64,000 bases of DNA from a bacterium (GCA_022774325.1 JALFNN010000053.1:1-64000), one strand, 5' to 3'; positions 19,927-29,250 are shown, counted from the first letter of the stretch. Notes: a model not told the origin generated them from the sequence alone. Numbers and translations are program-made.

Positions 19927-20193
19927 ATGATCACAAAAGAAATGAAAGAACAGATTATTAAGGAATACGGAAGAACAGAAGGAGATACAGGATCTCCGGA
20001 AGTACAGGTTGCTATTCTTACAGCAAGAATCAATGACCTGAACGACCACTTCAAAGCTAACCCGAAGGATTTCCACTCAAGAAGAGGACTTCTTAAGATG
20101 GTTGGACAGAGAAGAGGACTTCTTGCATACCTTAAGAAGAATGATATTGAAAGATATCGTTCACTGATTGAAAGATTAGGTCTGAGAAAGTAA
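19927..20193 (+). CDS. rpsO: 30S ribosomal protein S15
   Basis: An 88-residue primary 16S rRNA-binding protein with the family signature [20 protein letters not shown] and [17 protein letters not shown]. Its start has a strong CAGGAGGTAG site. It is followed by its own terminator and then pnp, the usual rpsO-pnp order. Confidence 0.98.
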   Translation: MITKEMKEQIIKEYGRTEGDTGSPEVQVAILTARINDLNDHFKANPKDFHSRRGLLKMVGQRRGLLAYLKKNDIERYRSLIERLGLRK

Positions 20194-20211
20194 TTCTGAT
20201 CATAAAGCGAA

Positions 20212-20246
20212 AGAGAGCATTTCACTGGGTGGAGTGCTCTCTTTTT
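20212..20246 (+). terminator. Terminator after rpsO
   Basis: AGAGAGCA (from 20212) pairs with TGCTCTCT (ending 20242), followed by a run of T. It separates rpsO from pnp, although some read-through is common in this gene pair. Confidence 0.8.
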
Positions 20247-20280
20247 ATGTGGGTGGCTAGCCGCCCTCTTCACTTTTCCC

Positions 20281-20309
20281 TTGCAACTAAGGACTTGCTG
20301 TGATATAAT
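20281..20309 (+). promoter_or_regulatory. Promoter of pnp
   Basis: TTGCAA at 20281-20286 and a perfect TATAAT at 20304-20309, spaced 17 bases. The start near 20316 leaves a leader of about 130 bases before pnp. Confidence 0.75.
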
Positions 20310-20343
20310 GTGTAAGATTGTGGCAGTATGTAGATCCGAGACC

Positions 20344-20389
20344 ACTGAAAAGCGTATCTGCATCCGGAGGGGAAGATGGGTTTTTCAGT
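20344..20389 (+). promoter_or_regulatory. Stem-loop in the pnp leader
   Basis: ACTGAAAA (20344-20351) can pair with TTTTCAGT (20382-20389) around a 30-base loop, in the untranslated leader. Polynucleotide phosphorylase autoregulates through a leader stem cut by RNase III in E. coli; a similar role here is only an inference. Confidence 0.4.
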
Positions 20390-20444
20390 AGTTTCGGAAA
20401 AGGCTGCCGGTGACATATAGTGAATAGTAGAAAGGAAGAATAGC

Positions 20445-22532
20445 ATGTATAAATCATTTGAAATGGAGCTTGCAGGCAGAACTCTCCGCGTTGATGTCGG
20501 TAGAGTAGCAAAGCAGGCAAATGGAGCAGCGCTTATGCATTATGGCGATACGGTTGTGCTGTCAACAGCAACTGCATCAGACAAGCCGAGAGAAGGAATC
20601 GATTTCTTCCCGCTTAGTGTGGAATACAATGAGAAATTATATGCCGTTGGAAAGATCCCGGGAGGATTTAACAAGAGAGAGGGAAAGGCTTCCGAAAATG
20701 CGGTTCTTACCTGCCGTGTAATCGATCGTCCGATGAGACCACTGTTCCCGAAGGATTATAGAAATGATGTAACTTTAGAGAACCTGGTTCTTTCTGTAGA
20801 CCAGGACTGCGCACCGGAACTTACCGCAATGCTTGGTTCTGCAATCGCAACAGCAATCTCAGACATTCCGTTTGACGGACCGACAGCATCTACGCAGGTC
20901 GGACTGGTTGACGGAGAGTTTGTTTTCAACCCGACTGCAGCACAGAAGGAGAAATCCGATCTGGCACTGACGGTTGCATCTACAAAGGAAAAGGTTATCA
21001 TGATCGAAGCCGGTGCAAATGAAGTTCCGGAAGATAAGATGATCGAAGCGATCTTCGCTGCACATGAAGTGAACCAGAAGGTGATCGCATTTATCGAAAC
21101 TATCGTTGCAGAGTGCGGAAAGCCGAAACATGACTATGTAAGTTTCGCTGTACCGGAAGAACTCTTTGATGCAATGAAGGAGATCGTGACACCGGAAGAG
21201 ATGGAAGTTGCGGTATTTACCGATGACAAGCAGACCAGAGAAGAGAATATCCGCAAAGTGACAGAAAGACTGGAAGAAGCATTTGCAGACAATGAAGAAT
21301 GGCTGGCAAAACTTCCGGATGCAGTATATCAGTATCAGAAGAAGGTAGTCCGCAAGATGATCCTCAAAGATCATAAGCGTCCGGACGGAAGAGCAATTGA
21401 TCAGATCCGCCCGCTTGCAGCAGAAGTAGATCTGCTTCCGAGAGTACACGGTTCTGCAATGTTTACCCGTGGACAGACTCAGATCTGTACCGTTACCACA
21501 CTTGCTCCACTTTCAGAGGCTCAGAAAGTGGACGGACTGGATGAAGCAGAAACATCCAAGAGATATATGCACCACTACAACTTCCCGTCTTACTCTGTAG
21601 GTGAGACCAGACCTTCCAGAGGACCGGGACGACGTGAAATCGGACATGGAGCACTGGCTGAGAGAGCACTGGTGCCGGTACTCCCGTCAGAGGAAGAATT
21701 CCCGTATGCGATCCGTACCGTATCCGAGACATTTGAATCCAACGGTTCTACTTCACAGGCCAGCGTTTGTGCATCTTCTATGTCACTGATGGCAGCAGGT
21801 GTACCGATCAAATCTGCAGTAGCAGGTATTTCCTGTGGTCTGGTAACCGGAGAGACGGACGATGATTATCTGGTACTGACTGATATTCAGGGACTTGAAG
21901 ACTTCTTCGGAGACATGGACTTCAAGGTAGCAGGAACCAAGAAAGGTATCACAGCGATCCAGATGGATATCAAGATTCACGGACTGACAAGACCGATTAT
22001 CGAAGAAGCGATTGCACGTACAAGACAGGCTAGAATTTACATCATGGACGAAGTCATGAGTAAAGCGATCGCCGAGCCGAGACCGCAGGTTGGAAAATAT
22101 GCTCCGAAGATTATTCAGATGAGTATTGATCCTTCTAAGATCGGCGATGTAGTCGGACAGAGAGGAAAGACCATCAACGCGATCATCGAAAAGACGGGCG
22201 TAAAGATCGATATCACCGATGACGGTAACGTATCAATCTGCGGAACCGACGCTGAAAACATGGAAAAAGCGAAGAAGATGATTGCAATCATCGTGACCGA
22301 CCTGGAAGCAGGAATGGTTCTGGAAGGTGACGTTGTCAGCATCAAGGAATTCGGTGCTTTCGTTGAATTTGCTCCGGGCAAGGAAGGAATGGTTCACATT
22401 TCCAAGATCGCTAAGCAGAGAATTGAACATGTGGAAGATGTCCTGACACTGGGCGACCATGTGAAGGTTGTCTGCCTCGGAAAGGACAAGATGGGACGTC
22501 TCAGCTTTAGTATCAAAGATGTAGCTGAATAA
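20445..22532 (+). CDS. pnp: Polynucleotide phosphorylase
   Basis: Phosphorolytic 3'-5' exoribonuclease central to mRNA decay. The 695-residue protein has two RNase PH domains (residues 1-215 and about 300-540, the second with GETRPSRGPGRREIGHGALA), then a KH domain (GDVVGQRGKTINAIIE, near 570) and an S1 domain (EGDVVSIKEFGAFVEFAPG). The start follows AAAGGAAGAA. It ends before a strong terminator that separates it from spoIIIAA. Confidence 0.98.
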   Translation: MYKSFEMELAGRTLRVDVGRVAKQANGAALMHYGDTVVLSTATASDKPREGIDFFPLSVEYNEKLYAVGKIPGGFNKREGKASENAVLTCRVIDRPMRPLFPKDYRNDVTLENLVLSVDQDCAPELTAMLGSAIATAISDIPFDGPTASTQVGLVDGEFVFNPTAAQKEKSDLALTVASTKEKVIMIEAGANEVPEDKMIEAIFAAHEVNQKVIAFIETIVAECGKPKHDYVSFAVPEELFDAMKEIVTPEEMEVAVFTDDKQTREENIRKVTERLEEAFADNEEWLAKLPDAVYQYQKKVVRKMILKDHKRPDGRAIDQIRPLAAEVDLLPRVHGSAMFTRGQTQICTVTTLAPLSEAQKVDGLDEAETSKRYMHHYNFPSYSVGETRPSRGPGRREIGHGALAERALVPVLPSEEEFPYAIRTVSETFESNGSTSQASVCASSMSLMAAGVPIKSAVAGISCGLVTGETDDDYLVLTDIQGLEDFFGDMDFKVAGTKKGITAIQMDIKIHGLTRPIIEEAIARTRQARIYIMDEVMSKAIAEPRPQVGKYAPKIIQMSIDPSKIGDVVGQRGKTINAIIEKTGVKIDITDDGNVSICGTDAENMEKAKKMIAIIVTDLEAGMVLEGDVVSIKEFGAFVEFAPGKEGMVHISKIAKQRIEHVEDVLTLGDHVKVVCLGKDKMGRLSFSIKDVAE

Positions 22533-22550
22533 AGATAAAATTGAAACAGA

Positions 22551-22584
22551 AAAGAACTCTTCAGAGATGAAGGGTTCTTTTTTT
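22551..22584 (+). terminator. Terminator after pnp
   Basis: AAAGAACTCTTCA (22551-22563) pairs with TGAAGGGTTCTTT (22568-22580), with one mismatch and a GAGA loop, then further T residues. Confidence 0.85.
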
Positions 22585-22585
22585 A

Positions 22586-22614
22586 GCATAAATACGGCAT
22601 TTTGCCCATATATT
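22586..22614 (+). promoter_or_regulatory. Possible sigma-E promoter for spoIIIA operon
   Basis: GCATAAA at 22586-22592 and CATATATT at 22607-22614, 14 bases apart, compare with the mother-cell sigma-E pattern KMATATT and CATACANT (five of seven and seven of eight matches). The site begins directly after the pnp terminator. SpoIIIA operons are sigma-E dependent in Bacillus. Confidence 0.45.
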
Positions 22615-22635
22615 TGGTTTAAAGAGGTGGACAAG

Positions 22636-23559
22636 ATGAGAAGAGAGAAGAAAAACCAGATTATCCGAGTGCTTGCGGAGCGGATCCGCGGGATCATATT
22701 GAATGAAGGAATTGATTTTGCAACGCTGCAGGAGATCCGACTCCGGGAAGGACAGCCATTGGTGATCCGATGTGATGGGGAGGAAAAGCTGTTTGCGCAC
22801 ATTGTGACGCGCGAAGAGCTGAGAGAAACGATGGAATACATAGCTAACTATTCTTTGTATGCCTATGAAGAAGAGATGAAACAGGGGTTCCTCACGATCG
22901 ATGGCGGCCATCGGGTGGGAATATCCGGAAAAATTATACCAGATGGAGGACATGTGCGCAATTTTCAATATATTTCTTCTATTAATATCCGTATTTGTCA
23001 TGAAGTGAAAGGATGTGCGGACCGGCTGTTTCCGGAAGTGCTGGAAAATGGGCGCCTTTGTCACACGCTGATCATATCGCCGCCGGGGAGAGGCAAAACC
23101 ACACTTCTTCGGGATATGGTGCGGCAGATATCGGATGGGAATGCATATCTTGCAGGGCAAAATGTAGGAGTGGTGGATGAACGGTCCGAGATCGGAGGAT
23201 GCTATCAGGGAGTGGCACAGAATCAGGTGGGAAAACGGACCGATATTCTGGATAACTGTCCGAAAGCGGAAGGGTTGATGATGCTCATCCGATCCATGTC
23301 TCCGCAGGTCGTGGCCGTGGATGAGATTGGAACCGCTCAAGATGTGGAGGCCGTATCCTATGCCATGCACTGTGGCGCGATCATGCTTGCGACGGTTCAC
23401 GGAACATCGTTGGAGGAAATCCGTGAGAAGCCGTTCTTGAAACGTTTCTGGGAAGGTCATGATTTTAAACGGTATGTGGTGATGAAAGAAAGTGGAAAGA
23501 CGGGAGAAATCGAAGGAATTTATGATGACAGAGGGAACCGGATATGCTGTGGAAACTGA
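22636..23559 (+). CDS. spoIIIAA: Stage III sporulation protein AA (ATPase)
   Basis: A 307-residue secretion-type ATPase of the mother cell, thought to power or assemble the SpoIIIA-SpoIIQ channel into the forespore. The Walker A motif PPGRGKTTLLRD is near residue 150, and AVDEIGTAQDVEAV carries the Walker B acidic residues. I start at 22636 (MRREKKNQ), with AAAGAGGTGG upstream; an in-frame ATG at 22567 lies inside the pnp terminator. It overlaps spoIIIAB by 16 bases. Confidence 0.95.
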   Translation: MRREKKNQIIRVLAERIRGIILNEGIDFATLQEIRLREGQPLVIRCDGEEKLFAHIVTREELRETMEYIANYSLYAYEEEMKQGFLTIDGGHRVGISGKIIPDGGHVRNFQYISSINIRICHEVKGCADRLFPEVLENGRLCHTLIISPPGRGKTTLLRDMVRQISDGNAYLAGQNVGVVDERSEIGGCYQGVAQNQVGKRTDILDNCPKAEGLMMLIRSMSPQVVAVDEIGTAQDVEAVSYAMHCGAIMLATVHGTSLEEIREKPFLKRFWEGHDFKRYVVMKESGKTGEIEGIYDDRGNRICCGN

Positions 23560-24065
23560 TCGGATGTCTCTGCATTCTGACGGCTTCTTCGGGGTTGGGG
23601 TATTTTCAAGGTATAGAGTATAGAAGGCAGATCCAGGAAATGCACTGTCTGGAACAGCTGATCCGGGAGATCGGCGGAGAGATTTCCTATACAAAAGCAC
23701 CGCTCCCGGAAATCTTTCTCCGTACAGCGAGATACTGCCGCAGTCCGTACAGCCTCTGGCTCCGTGAAATGGCCAGGGAAATGCAGGAAAAGGGGGCAGT
23801 GCAGCTTGGAGCGTTATGGGAGAACAGAACGCGGAAAATTCTGGGAACACTTCCTTTAGATTCGGAGGAAATGAACGAGCTTTCGCAGGTTGGATATCAG
23901 ATGAATCATCTGGATATCCGTATGCAGGAGCAGACACTTATTTGGTACGTCACACGACTGGAGGAGCGGAGAGGCCGTAAAGAGAAGATTTTATATGAGA
24001 AACAGCGTCTCAGTAATCTGCTGGGGGTGTCGGCAGGACTTTTCCTTGTGATCCTGCTTATGTGA
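23544..24065 (+). CDS. spoIIIAB: Stage III sporulation protein AB
   Basis: A 173-residue protein with membrane segments at both ends (about 2-20, and SNLLGVSAGLFLVILLM at the end) and a helical cytosolic middle, resembling GspF-like platform proteins. It is part of the mother-cell half of the engulfment channel. It overlaps spoIIIAA and precedes spoIIIAC, as in all spoIIIA operons. Confidence 0.92.
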   Translation: MLWKLIGCLCILTASSGLGYFQGIEYRRQIQEMHCLEQLIREIGGEISYTKAPLPEIFLRTARYCRSPYSLWLREMAREMQEKGAVQLGALWENRTRKILGTLPLDSEEMNELSQVGYQMNHLDIRMQEQTLIWYVTRLEERRGRKEKILYEKQRLSNLLGVSAGLFLVILLM

Positions 24066-24089
24066 CAAAAGAAATCGGAGGAGGAATTC

Positions 24090-24284
24090 ATGAGTGTTAA
24101 TCTGATTTTTAAAATCGCAGCTGTCGGGATCCTGGTGTCGGTGCTCAGTCAGGTGTTGAAACACAGCGGGCGGGAGGAACAGGCATTTCTGACCAGTTTT
24201 GCGGGCCTTATACTGGTATTGTTCTGGATCATCCCTTATGTGTATGAGCTTTTTGAAGATATCAGGAGATTATTTGCACTGTAG
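24090..24284 (+). CDS. spoIIIAC: Stage III sporulation protein AC
   Basis: A 64-residue membrane protein with two hydrophobic segments (about 5-25 and 34-54) and the conserved KHSGREEQAFL loop between them. It is a small channel component, with GGAGGA ahead of the ATG. Confidence 0.93.
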   Translation: MSVNLIFKIAAVGILVSVLSQVLKHSGREEQAFLTSFAGLILVLFWIIPYVYELFEDIRRLFAL

Positions 24285-24321
24285 AAAACAGCCGGACTGT
24301 TTTTAGAAGGGAGGCATTCGG

Positions 24322-24708
24322 ATGAACATGCTGCAGATTGCAGGAATCGGGGTAGTGGGGACGCTCCTTGCCCTGCAGTTCAAAAGCGGAAAAGCGGAAT
24401 ACGGTATATACACAGGGATCGCCGTCAGTCTGTTTCTACTCTTTGGAATGAGCGGAAGGCTGGAGGTGATCAAAGAGGCATTTGACACCATCGGTAGTTT
24501 TGTTAAAGTGGACAATGGCTATATGAAAGCAATTCTCAAAATGCTGGGGGTGACTTATGTGTCGGAATTTGCTTCCGCGATCTGCCGGGATGCAGGATAC
24601 CAGACGATCGCATCGCAGATCGAAATCTTTGCAAAGCTGACGATCCTGGCTCTCAGTATGCCTGTACTGGAAGCACTTCTGGTCACGATTCAGGGATTCC
24701 TCGGCTGA
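24322..24708 (+). CDS. spoIIIAD: Stage III sporulation protein AD
   Basis: A 128-residue integral membrane protein with several hydrophobic helices, homologous in part to SpoIIIAC; MLGVTYVSEFASAICRDAGY is the family core. It has GGGAGGC upstream of the ATG at 24322; a second ATG two codons later is possible. It lies 50 bases before spoIIIAE. Confidence 0.92.
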   Translation: MNMLQIAGIGVVGTLLALQFKSGKAEYGIYTGIAVSLFLLFGMSGRLEVIKEAFDTIGSFVKVDNGYMKAILKMLGVTYVSEFASAICRDAGYQTIASQIEIFAKLTILALSMPVLEALLVTIQGFLG

Positions 24709-24758
24709 AGGCCCGGGAAAAAGAGTATGGGATTGGGAATATGGGGAAGGAGTGAAAG

Positions 24759-25952
24759 ATGACAGGAATACTACGGCGCATGCGGCATGGAATGTATGTT
24801 CTCTTCGTGGCTCTGCTGATTGCAGTCACGGGCACGGTACACGCCGAGGGAGAGGAGGCACAGGAAAGGGTGACGCAGGAAGACGCTGCGAAATTAAGTG
24901 AGGATGCAGCAGAGAGTCTGTTCGACGAACTGGATACCGACCAGATCGACCGTGTCTTAAAAGAGGCATATTCGCGGGAAAAAGTCCGGTTCCGAGATGT
25001 GGTGCAGGCAATGATGGACGGGGAGCAAACCATTTCCCCGGAATTGATTGTGGATTTCGTCGCGGATACTCTGTTCGGTCTTGTGAGGGAAAACAGACCC
25101 GCCATGCTGCAGATGCTTCTGCTCCTGATCGTTGCAGCCGTCTTCACCAATTTCTCCGGCGTGTTTCAAAGCAGCCAGATCGCGGACTGCGCATTTTATA
25201 TCGTCTATATTCTTCTGATTGCTGTCTGCCTGACCGGATTTTCTTCTACCACGGAAACGGTCGAACAGGGGCTGGAAACTCTTCTGACCTTTATGAAGGT
25301 TCTGGCTCCTGCCTATTTCCTGTGTATGACGGCAGCGACCGGTAGTGTTTCCGGAATGGGATTCTATCAGCTCATCCTGATTCTGATCTATCTGGTGGAA
25401 TTGGTGATCGTGCGGTTTGTTCTCCCGCTCGTGCACGTTTATCTGATGGTGCAGATCCTGAACTATCTGTCCGGTGAAGAATATCTTTCCAAAACAGGGG
25501 AACTTCTGGAGACGCTGATCTCCTGGGTGATGAAGACGATGCTTGCCTGTGTGACCGGAGTGAGTGTGATCCAGGGAATCTTAAGTCCTGCAATTGATCA
25601 GGTGAAACGGAGTGTCTGGACAAAAGGTGCCGAAATGCTTCCCGGAATCGGGGATGCCATCGGCGGAGTGACGGAAGTAGTACTTGGAACAGCGGTGCTG
25701 ATCAAAAATGCGGTCGGGATGGCGGGAGCGGTGCTGGCGGTTGGAATCTGTCTGCTCCCGATCCTGAATATGGGCGTGCTGACGATTCTTTATAAAGCGA
25801 TGGCAGCTGTGGTTCAGCCGATTTCCGATAAAAGGATCGTGGAAGTGCTGTCCAGCATGGGAAATGCCTGCCGGATGCTCTTTAGCATCATTTTCACAAC
25901 TTCAATCCTCTTTCTGGTGACCATTGCAGTGACGGCGGCATCCACCAGTTGA
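24759..25952 (+). CDS. spoIIIAE: Stage III sporulation protein AE
   Basis: A 397-residue polytopic membrane protein with an N-terminal signal-like segment (8-28), an acidic extracytoplasmic stretch, and about seven hydrophobic helices from residue 115 on. It is the largest membrane part of the SpoIIIA channel, needed for sigma-G activity in relatives. AAGGAGTG precedes the ATG. Confidence 0.93.
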   Translation: MTGILRRMRHGMYVLFVALLIAVTGTVHAEGEEAQERVTQEDAAKLSEDAAESLFDELDTDQIDRVLKEAYSREKVRFRDVVQAMMDGEQTISPELIVDFVADTLFGLVRENRPAMLQMLLLLIVAAVFTNFSGVFQSSQIADCAFYIVYILLIAVCLTGFSSTTETVEQGLETLLTFMKVLAPAYFLCMTAATGSVSGMGFYQLILILIYLVELVIVRFVLPLVHVYLMVQILNYLSGEEYLSKTGELLETLISWVMKTMLACVTGVSVIQGILSPAIDQVKRSVWTKGAEMLPGIGDAIGGVTEVVLGTAVLIKNAVGMAGAVLAVGICLLPILNMGVLTILYKAMAAVVQPISDKRIVEVLSSMGNACRMLFSIIFTTSILFLVTIAVTAASTS

Positions 25953-25968
25953 AGAAAGGAGACACAGG

Positions 25969-26274
25969 ATGTTCAACTATTTTTATGAATGGCTTCGAAA
26001 TCTGGCATTTTACATGGTGCTGGTAACGGCTGTCCTGCAGCTGATCCCGAACAGAAGCTATGAAAAATATATTCGTTTCTTCTGTGGGCTGATTTTGGTC
26101 ATCCTTCTTTTGACACCGGTCATGAGAGTCATAGATGCCGGATTTGAAGGCAGGATGCGGGTGTCTGTAAGTGATGACAACTGGAAGGAACTGGAGGAGA
26201 TCCGAGAGCAGGCCGAGGGTCTGGAAGATTTTGTCTATTCATTTTCCGGGGAGGAGCAGGATGGAGAAGAATAA
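25969..26274 (+). CDS. spoIIIAF: Stage III sporulation protein AF (short form)
   Basis: A 101-residue protein with two membrane segments (about 12-28 and 36-56: RFFCGLILVILLLTPVMRV) and a short acidic tail. The Bacillus protein is about twice as long because of a soluble ring-building-like domain, which is missing here. The end overlaps the spoIIIAG start by 14 bases and both frames are clean, so it does not look like a recent frameshift. Confidence 0.85.
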   Translation: MFNYFYEWLRNLAFYMVLVTAVLQLIPNRSYEKYIRFFCGLILVILLLTPVMRVIDAGFEGRMRVSVSDDNWKELEEIREQAEGLEDFVYSFSGEEQDGEE

Positions 26275-26830
26275 AGAGTATCTACAATATATAAAAAAGT
26301 TCTTCGGGAAAAAGGAGCAGTGGCTGATCCTTCTGCTTGTCGGGATCCTGCTGGTCGTGATCGCGATCCCGGTCCCAAAAGAAGGGGAAGAAGAGCAGGA
26401 AGAGGTACAGGACGAAACAGCGAGTTCCGGAAGCACCGACGATGAGGCGTACGTCCGACGCCTGGAACGGAGGCTGGAGGATGCACTGGTGCAGGTGCAG
26501 GGAGTAGGAAAAGTGTCCGTGATGATCACGCTTTCTGCTTCTTCGGAGAAGATCGTGGAAAAAGACAGAGAGAGTTCCAGCGAGACGAGCGGAGAAAATG
26601 AATCCGGTTCGTCGAAAAGGAGCAGTTCCTCGGAAACCTCCGTTTATACCGGAAACGGGAGCAATGAGACGCCTTACATTACGAAAGAACTGAGCCCCGC
26701 TATTGAAGGGGTTCTGGTGATTGCGGATGGGGGAGATGATGCCGTGGTGATCGAAAATATAACCGAGGCTGTCCAGGCATTATTCCCGGTAGACACGCAT
26801 AGAATTAAAGTAATGAAGCGCAATCAATAA
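26261..26830 (+). CDS. spoIIIAG: Stage III sporulation protein AG
   Basis: A 189-residue protein with one membrane segment (about 20-38: QWLILLLVGILLVVIAIPVP), an acidic linker, and a ring-building motif domain interrupted by a Ser/Glu-rich insert (100-125). It forms a ring in the intermembrane space. It starts at the ATG overlapping the spoIIIAF end, with GGAGGAGCAGG just before. Confidence 0.92.
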   Translation: MEKNKEYLQYIKKFFGKKEQWLILLLVGILLVVIAIPVPKEGEEEQEEVQDETASSGSTDDEAYVRRLERRLEDALVQVQGVGKVSVMITLSASSEKIVEKDRESSSETSGENESGSSKRSSSSETSVYTGNGSNETPYITKELSPAIEGVLVIADGGDDAVVIENITEAVQALFPVDTHRIKVMKRNQ

Positions 26831-26851
26831 ATATTAACAGGAGGAAGGAAA

Positions 26852-27466
26852 GTGAAACGAATATTCAAAAAGAATCAGATAGTCATTGCGGCACTTGCAG
26901 TTATGATCGCGGTGGCCGGTTATCTTAATTACTCCGGAAAAATATTTGGAAAAAACAGTACGGCCGAGGAAGCGGACAGTACACTTGCAAGCACGGAACT
27001 TCTGGATATTTCTGACGAAGATACATCTCAGACGGACGGAGAAGTGTCCGATGCGGAAACGGAAGGTACACCGGGAGAAGCGGTTCTTACCAGCGGAACT
27101 GCAAGCGGCGTAGTGGCACAGGCAAAGATCAGCCGGGAGCAGGTACGGGCGAAAAATAAAGAAACCCTTCAGGCAATCATCGATGATGCAAATGTGAGCG
27201 ATGAGCAGAAAGCAGATGCCATCGCGCAGATGGTGCAGATGACTGAGTTGGCAGAAAAAGAAGTGACGATCGAAACCCTACTGGCCAGCAAAGGGTTCAG
27301 CGAGGCAGTCGTCAGCCTTTCCGAGGATTCGGCAGATGTTGTGGTGAACAGCAGTGACCTCACGGAAGCCAAACGCGCGCAGATCGAAGACATCGTGATA
27401 CGCAAGGCAGGGATCAACGCGGCAAATATTGTGATCACTCCGATCCATAGCGGGGAGAATGAATGA
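26852..27466 (+). CDS. spoIIIAH: Stage III sporulation protein AH
   Basis: A 204-residue single-pass protein whose extracellular domain pairs with forespore SpoIIQ across the engulfing membranes. The membrane helix is at about 8-26; a Ser/Thr/Glu linker leads to the YscJ-like ring domain ending in VIRKAGINAANIVITPI. The start is GTG with a strong AGGAGGAAGG. It is the last gene of the operon. Confidence 0.93.
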   Translation: MKRIFKKNQIVIAALAVMIAVAGYLNYSGKIFGKNSTAEEADSTLASTELLDISDEDTSQTDGEVSDAETEGTPGEAVLTSGTASGVVAQAKISREQVRAKNKETLQAIIDDANVSDEQKADAIAQMVQMTELAEKEVTIETLLASKGFSEAVVSLSEDSADVVVNSSDLTEAKRAQIEDIVIRKAGINAANIVITPIHSGENE

Positions 27467-27622
27467 GCTTAATTTGTGGAATCAGAGCCATCCCCAACAA
27501 CTTCTCTCTTTTATTTTGGAATAAGATGTGGTAGACTAATTAAATGACCTCATTAAGTGAGAAAAGTTGAATAAATAGATAGAAAGAACGAATACTACAT
27601 TATAGAATAACAGGAGTATACC

Positions 27623-29215
27623 ATGGCAGATTTTACGAATGAAATAAAGAAAAGAAGAACATTTGCAATTATTTCCCATCCGGATGCCGGAAAGACGACA
27701 TTGACCGAGAAGTTCCTGCTTTACGGAGGAGCCATTAACCAGGCCGGTTCGGTCAAGGGAAAGGCGACAGCGAAGCATGCTGTTTCAGACTGGATGGAGA
27801 TTGAGAAGGAAAGAGGTATTTCGGTAACTTCGTCCGTACTGCAGTTTGAGTACGGTGGATACTGCATCAATATTCTGGATACTCCGGGACATCAGGATTT
27901 CTCGGAGGATACGTACCGTACCTTGATGGCAGCGGATTCGGCAGTCATGGTGATCGATGGTTCCAAGGGTGTTGAGGCGCAGACAAGGAAGCTGTTTAAA
28001 GTATGTGTAATGCGCCACATTCCGATTTTTACGTTTATCAATAAGATGGACCGTGAGGCGATGGACACCTTTGAACTTCTGGATGACATTGAAAAAGAAT
28101 TGGGAATCGCTACTTGTCCGATCAATTGGCCGATTGGATCGGGAAAGGAATTCCGCGGGGTGTTTGACCGGGATACCAGAGAACTGGAAATCTTTTCAGA
28201 TACGAAGAAAGGAACGACGGTAGGAGAAGTCAGAAAGGCGCCGATCGACAGTGAGGAAGCGAAGCAGATCGTGACGCAGGAACAGTACGAGAAGCTGGAG
28301 GAGGAGATCGAACTTCTGGACGGTGCAAGTGCCGAGTTCGATCAGGAACTGGTAAGTAAAGGAGAGTTGTCGCCGGTGTTTTTCGGATCTGCGCTCACGA
28401 ACTTTGGTGTGGAGACATTCCTTCAGCATTTCCTTAGGATGACGACTTCTCCGCTCCCGAGAATGTCCGATAAAGGGCTTATTGATCCGATGAAAGAGAA
28501 AGAATTCTCTGCATTTGTATTTAAGATTCAGGCAAATATGAATAAGGCACACCGGGACCGGATCGCGTTTATGCGGATCTGTTCCGGTGAATTTGATGCG
28601 GGAATGGATGTGTATCACATTCAGGGCGGCAAAAAGGTCCGTCTCTCCCAGCCGCAGCAACTCATGGCGAGCGAGAGAAAGATGATCGACAAGGCATACG
28701 GAGGAGACATCATCGGTGTGTTTGATCCGGGAATCTTCTCCATCGGAGACACTCTCACCAATTCTCCGGAGAAATTCGCATACGAAGGAATTCCGACCTT
28801 CGCACCGGAGCATTTCGCAAGAGTGCGCCAGGTGGATACCATGAAGAGAAAGCAGTTTATCAAGGGAATCAATCAGATCGCTCAGGAAGGCGCGATTCAG
28901 ATCTTCCAGGAATTCAATACCGGTATGGAAGAGATCATCGTAGGGGTGGTCGGGGTTCTGCAGTTTGATGTGCTGAAGTACCGTCTGGAAAATGAATACA
29001 ACGTGGAGATCCGCATGGATACCCTTCCGTATGAGCATATTCGGTGGATTGAAAATGATAACATTGATATGGACAGGCTGGTGGGTACCTCTGATATGAA
29101 GAAGATCAAGGATCTGAAAGACCGGCCGCTCCTGCTTTTTGTCAACAGCTGGAGCATCCGTATGGTGTTGGAGCGAAATGAAGGCCTGGTATTATCCGAG
29201 TTCGGGCGTTCATAA
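27623..29215 (+). CDS. prfC: Peptide chain release factor 3
   Basis: Translational GTPase that removes RF1/RF2 from the ribosome after termination. The 530-residue length is normal. G1 is HPDAGKTTLTEK (about 18-30), with DTPGHQDFSEDTYRTL and NKMDREAMD following, then RF3-type C-terminal domains. ACAGGAG precedes the ATG. It is a single gene between the spoIIIA operon and the Asp23 gene. Confidence 0.95.
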   Translation: MADFTNEIKKRRTFAIISHPDAGKTTLTEKFLLYGGAINQAGSVKGKATAKHAVSDWMEIEKERGISVTSSVLQFEYGGYCINILDTPGHQDFSEDTYRTLMAADSAVMVIDGSKGVEAQTRKLFKVCVMRHIPIFTFINKMDREAMDTFELLDDIEKELGIATCPINWPIGSGKEFRGVFDRDTRELEIFSDTKKGTTVGEVRKAPIDSEEAKQIVTQEQYEKLEEEIELLDGASAEFDQELVSKGELSPVFFGSALTNFGVETFLQHFLRMTTSPLPRMSDKGLIDPMKEKEFSAFVFKIQANMNKAHRDRIAFMRICSGEFDAGMDVYHIQGGKKVRLSQPQQLMASERKMIDKAYGGDIIGVFDPGIFSIGDTLTNSPEKFAYEGIPTFAPEHFARVRQVDTMKRKQFIKGINQIAQEGAIQIFQEFNTGMEEIIVGVVGVLQFDVLKYRLENEYNVEIRMDTLPYEHIRWIENDNIDMDRLVGTSDMKKIKDLKDRPLLLFVNSWSIRMVLERNEGLVLSEFGRS

Positions 29216-29221
29216 TTCTTC

Positions 29222-29250
29222 TTTCCAACGCATGGAAAATGTGATATAGT
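29222..29250 (+). promoter_or_regulatory. Possible promoter for the Asp23-nusB block
   Basis: TTTCCA at 29222-29227 and TATAGT at 29245-29250, 17 bases apart. A GC hairpin, GCCCC-GATAA-GGGGC (29264-29278), lies in the leader without a T-run. Confidence 0.5.

Noticed and set aside
25969..26274. Frameshift in spoIIIAF
   Set aside because: The overlap with the spoIIIAG start and its ribosome site fit a normal gene end; nothing downstream in other frames resembles the missing domain.
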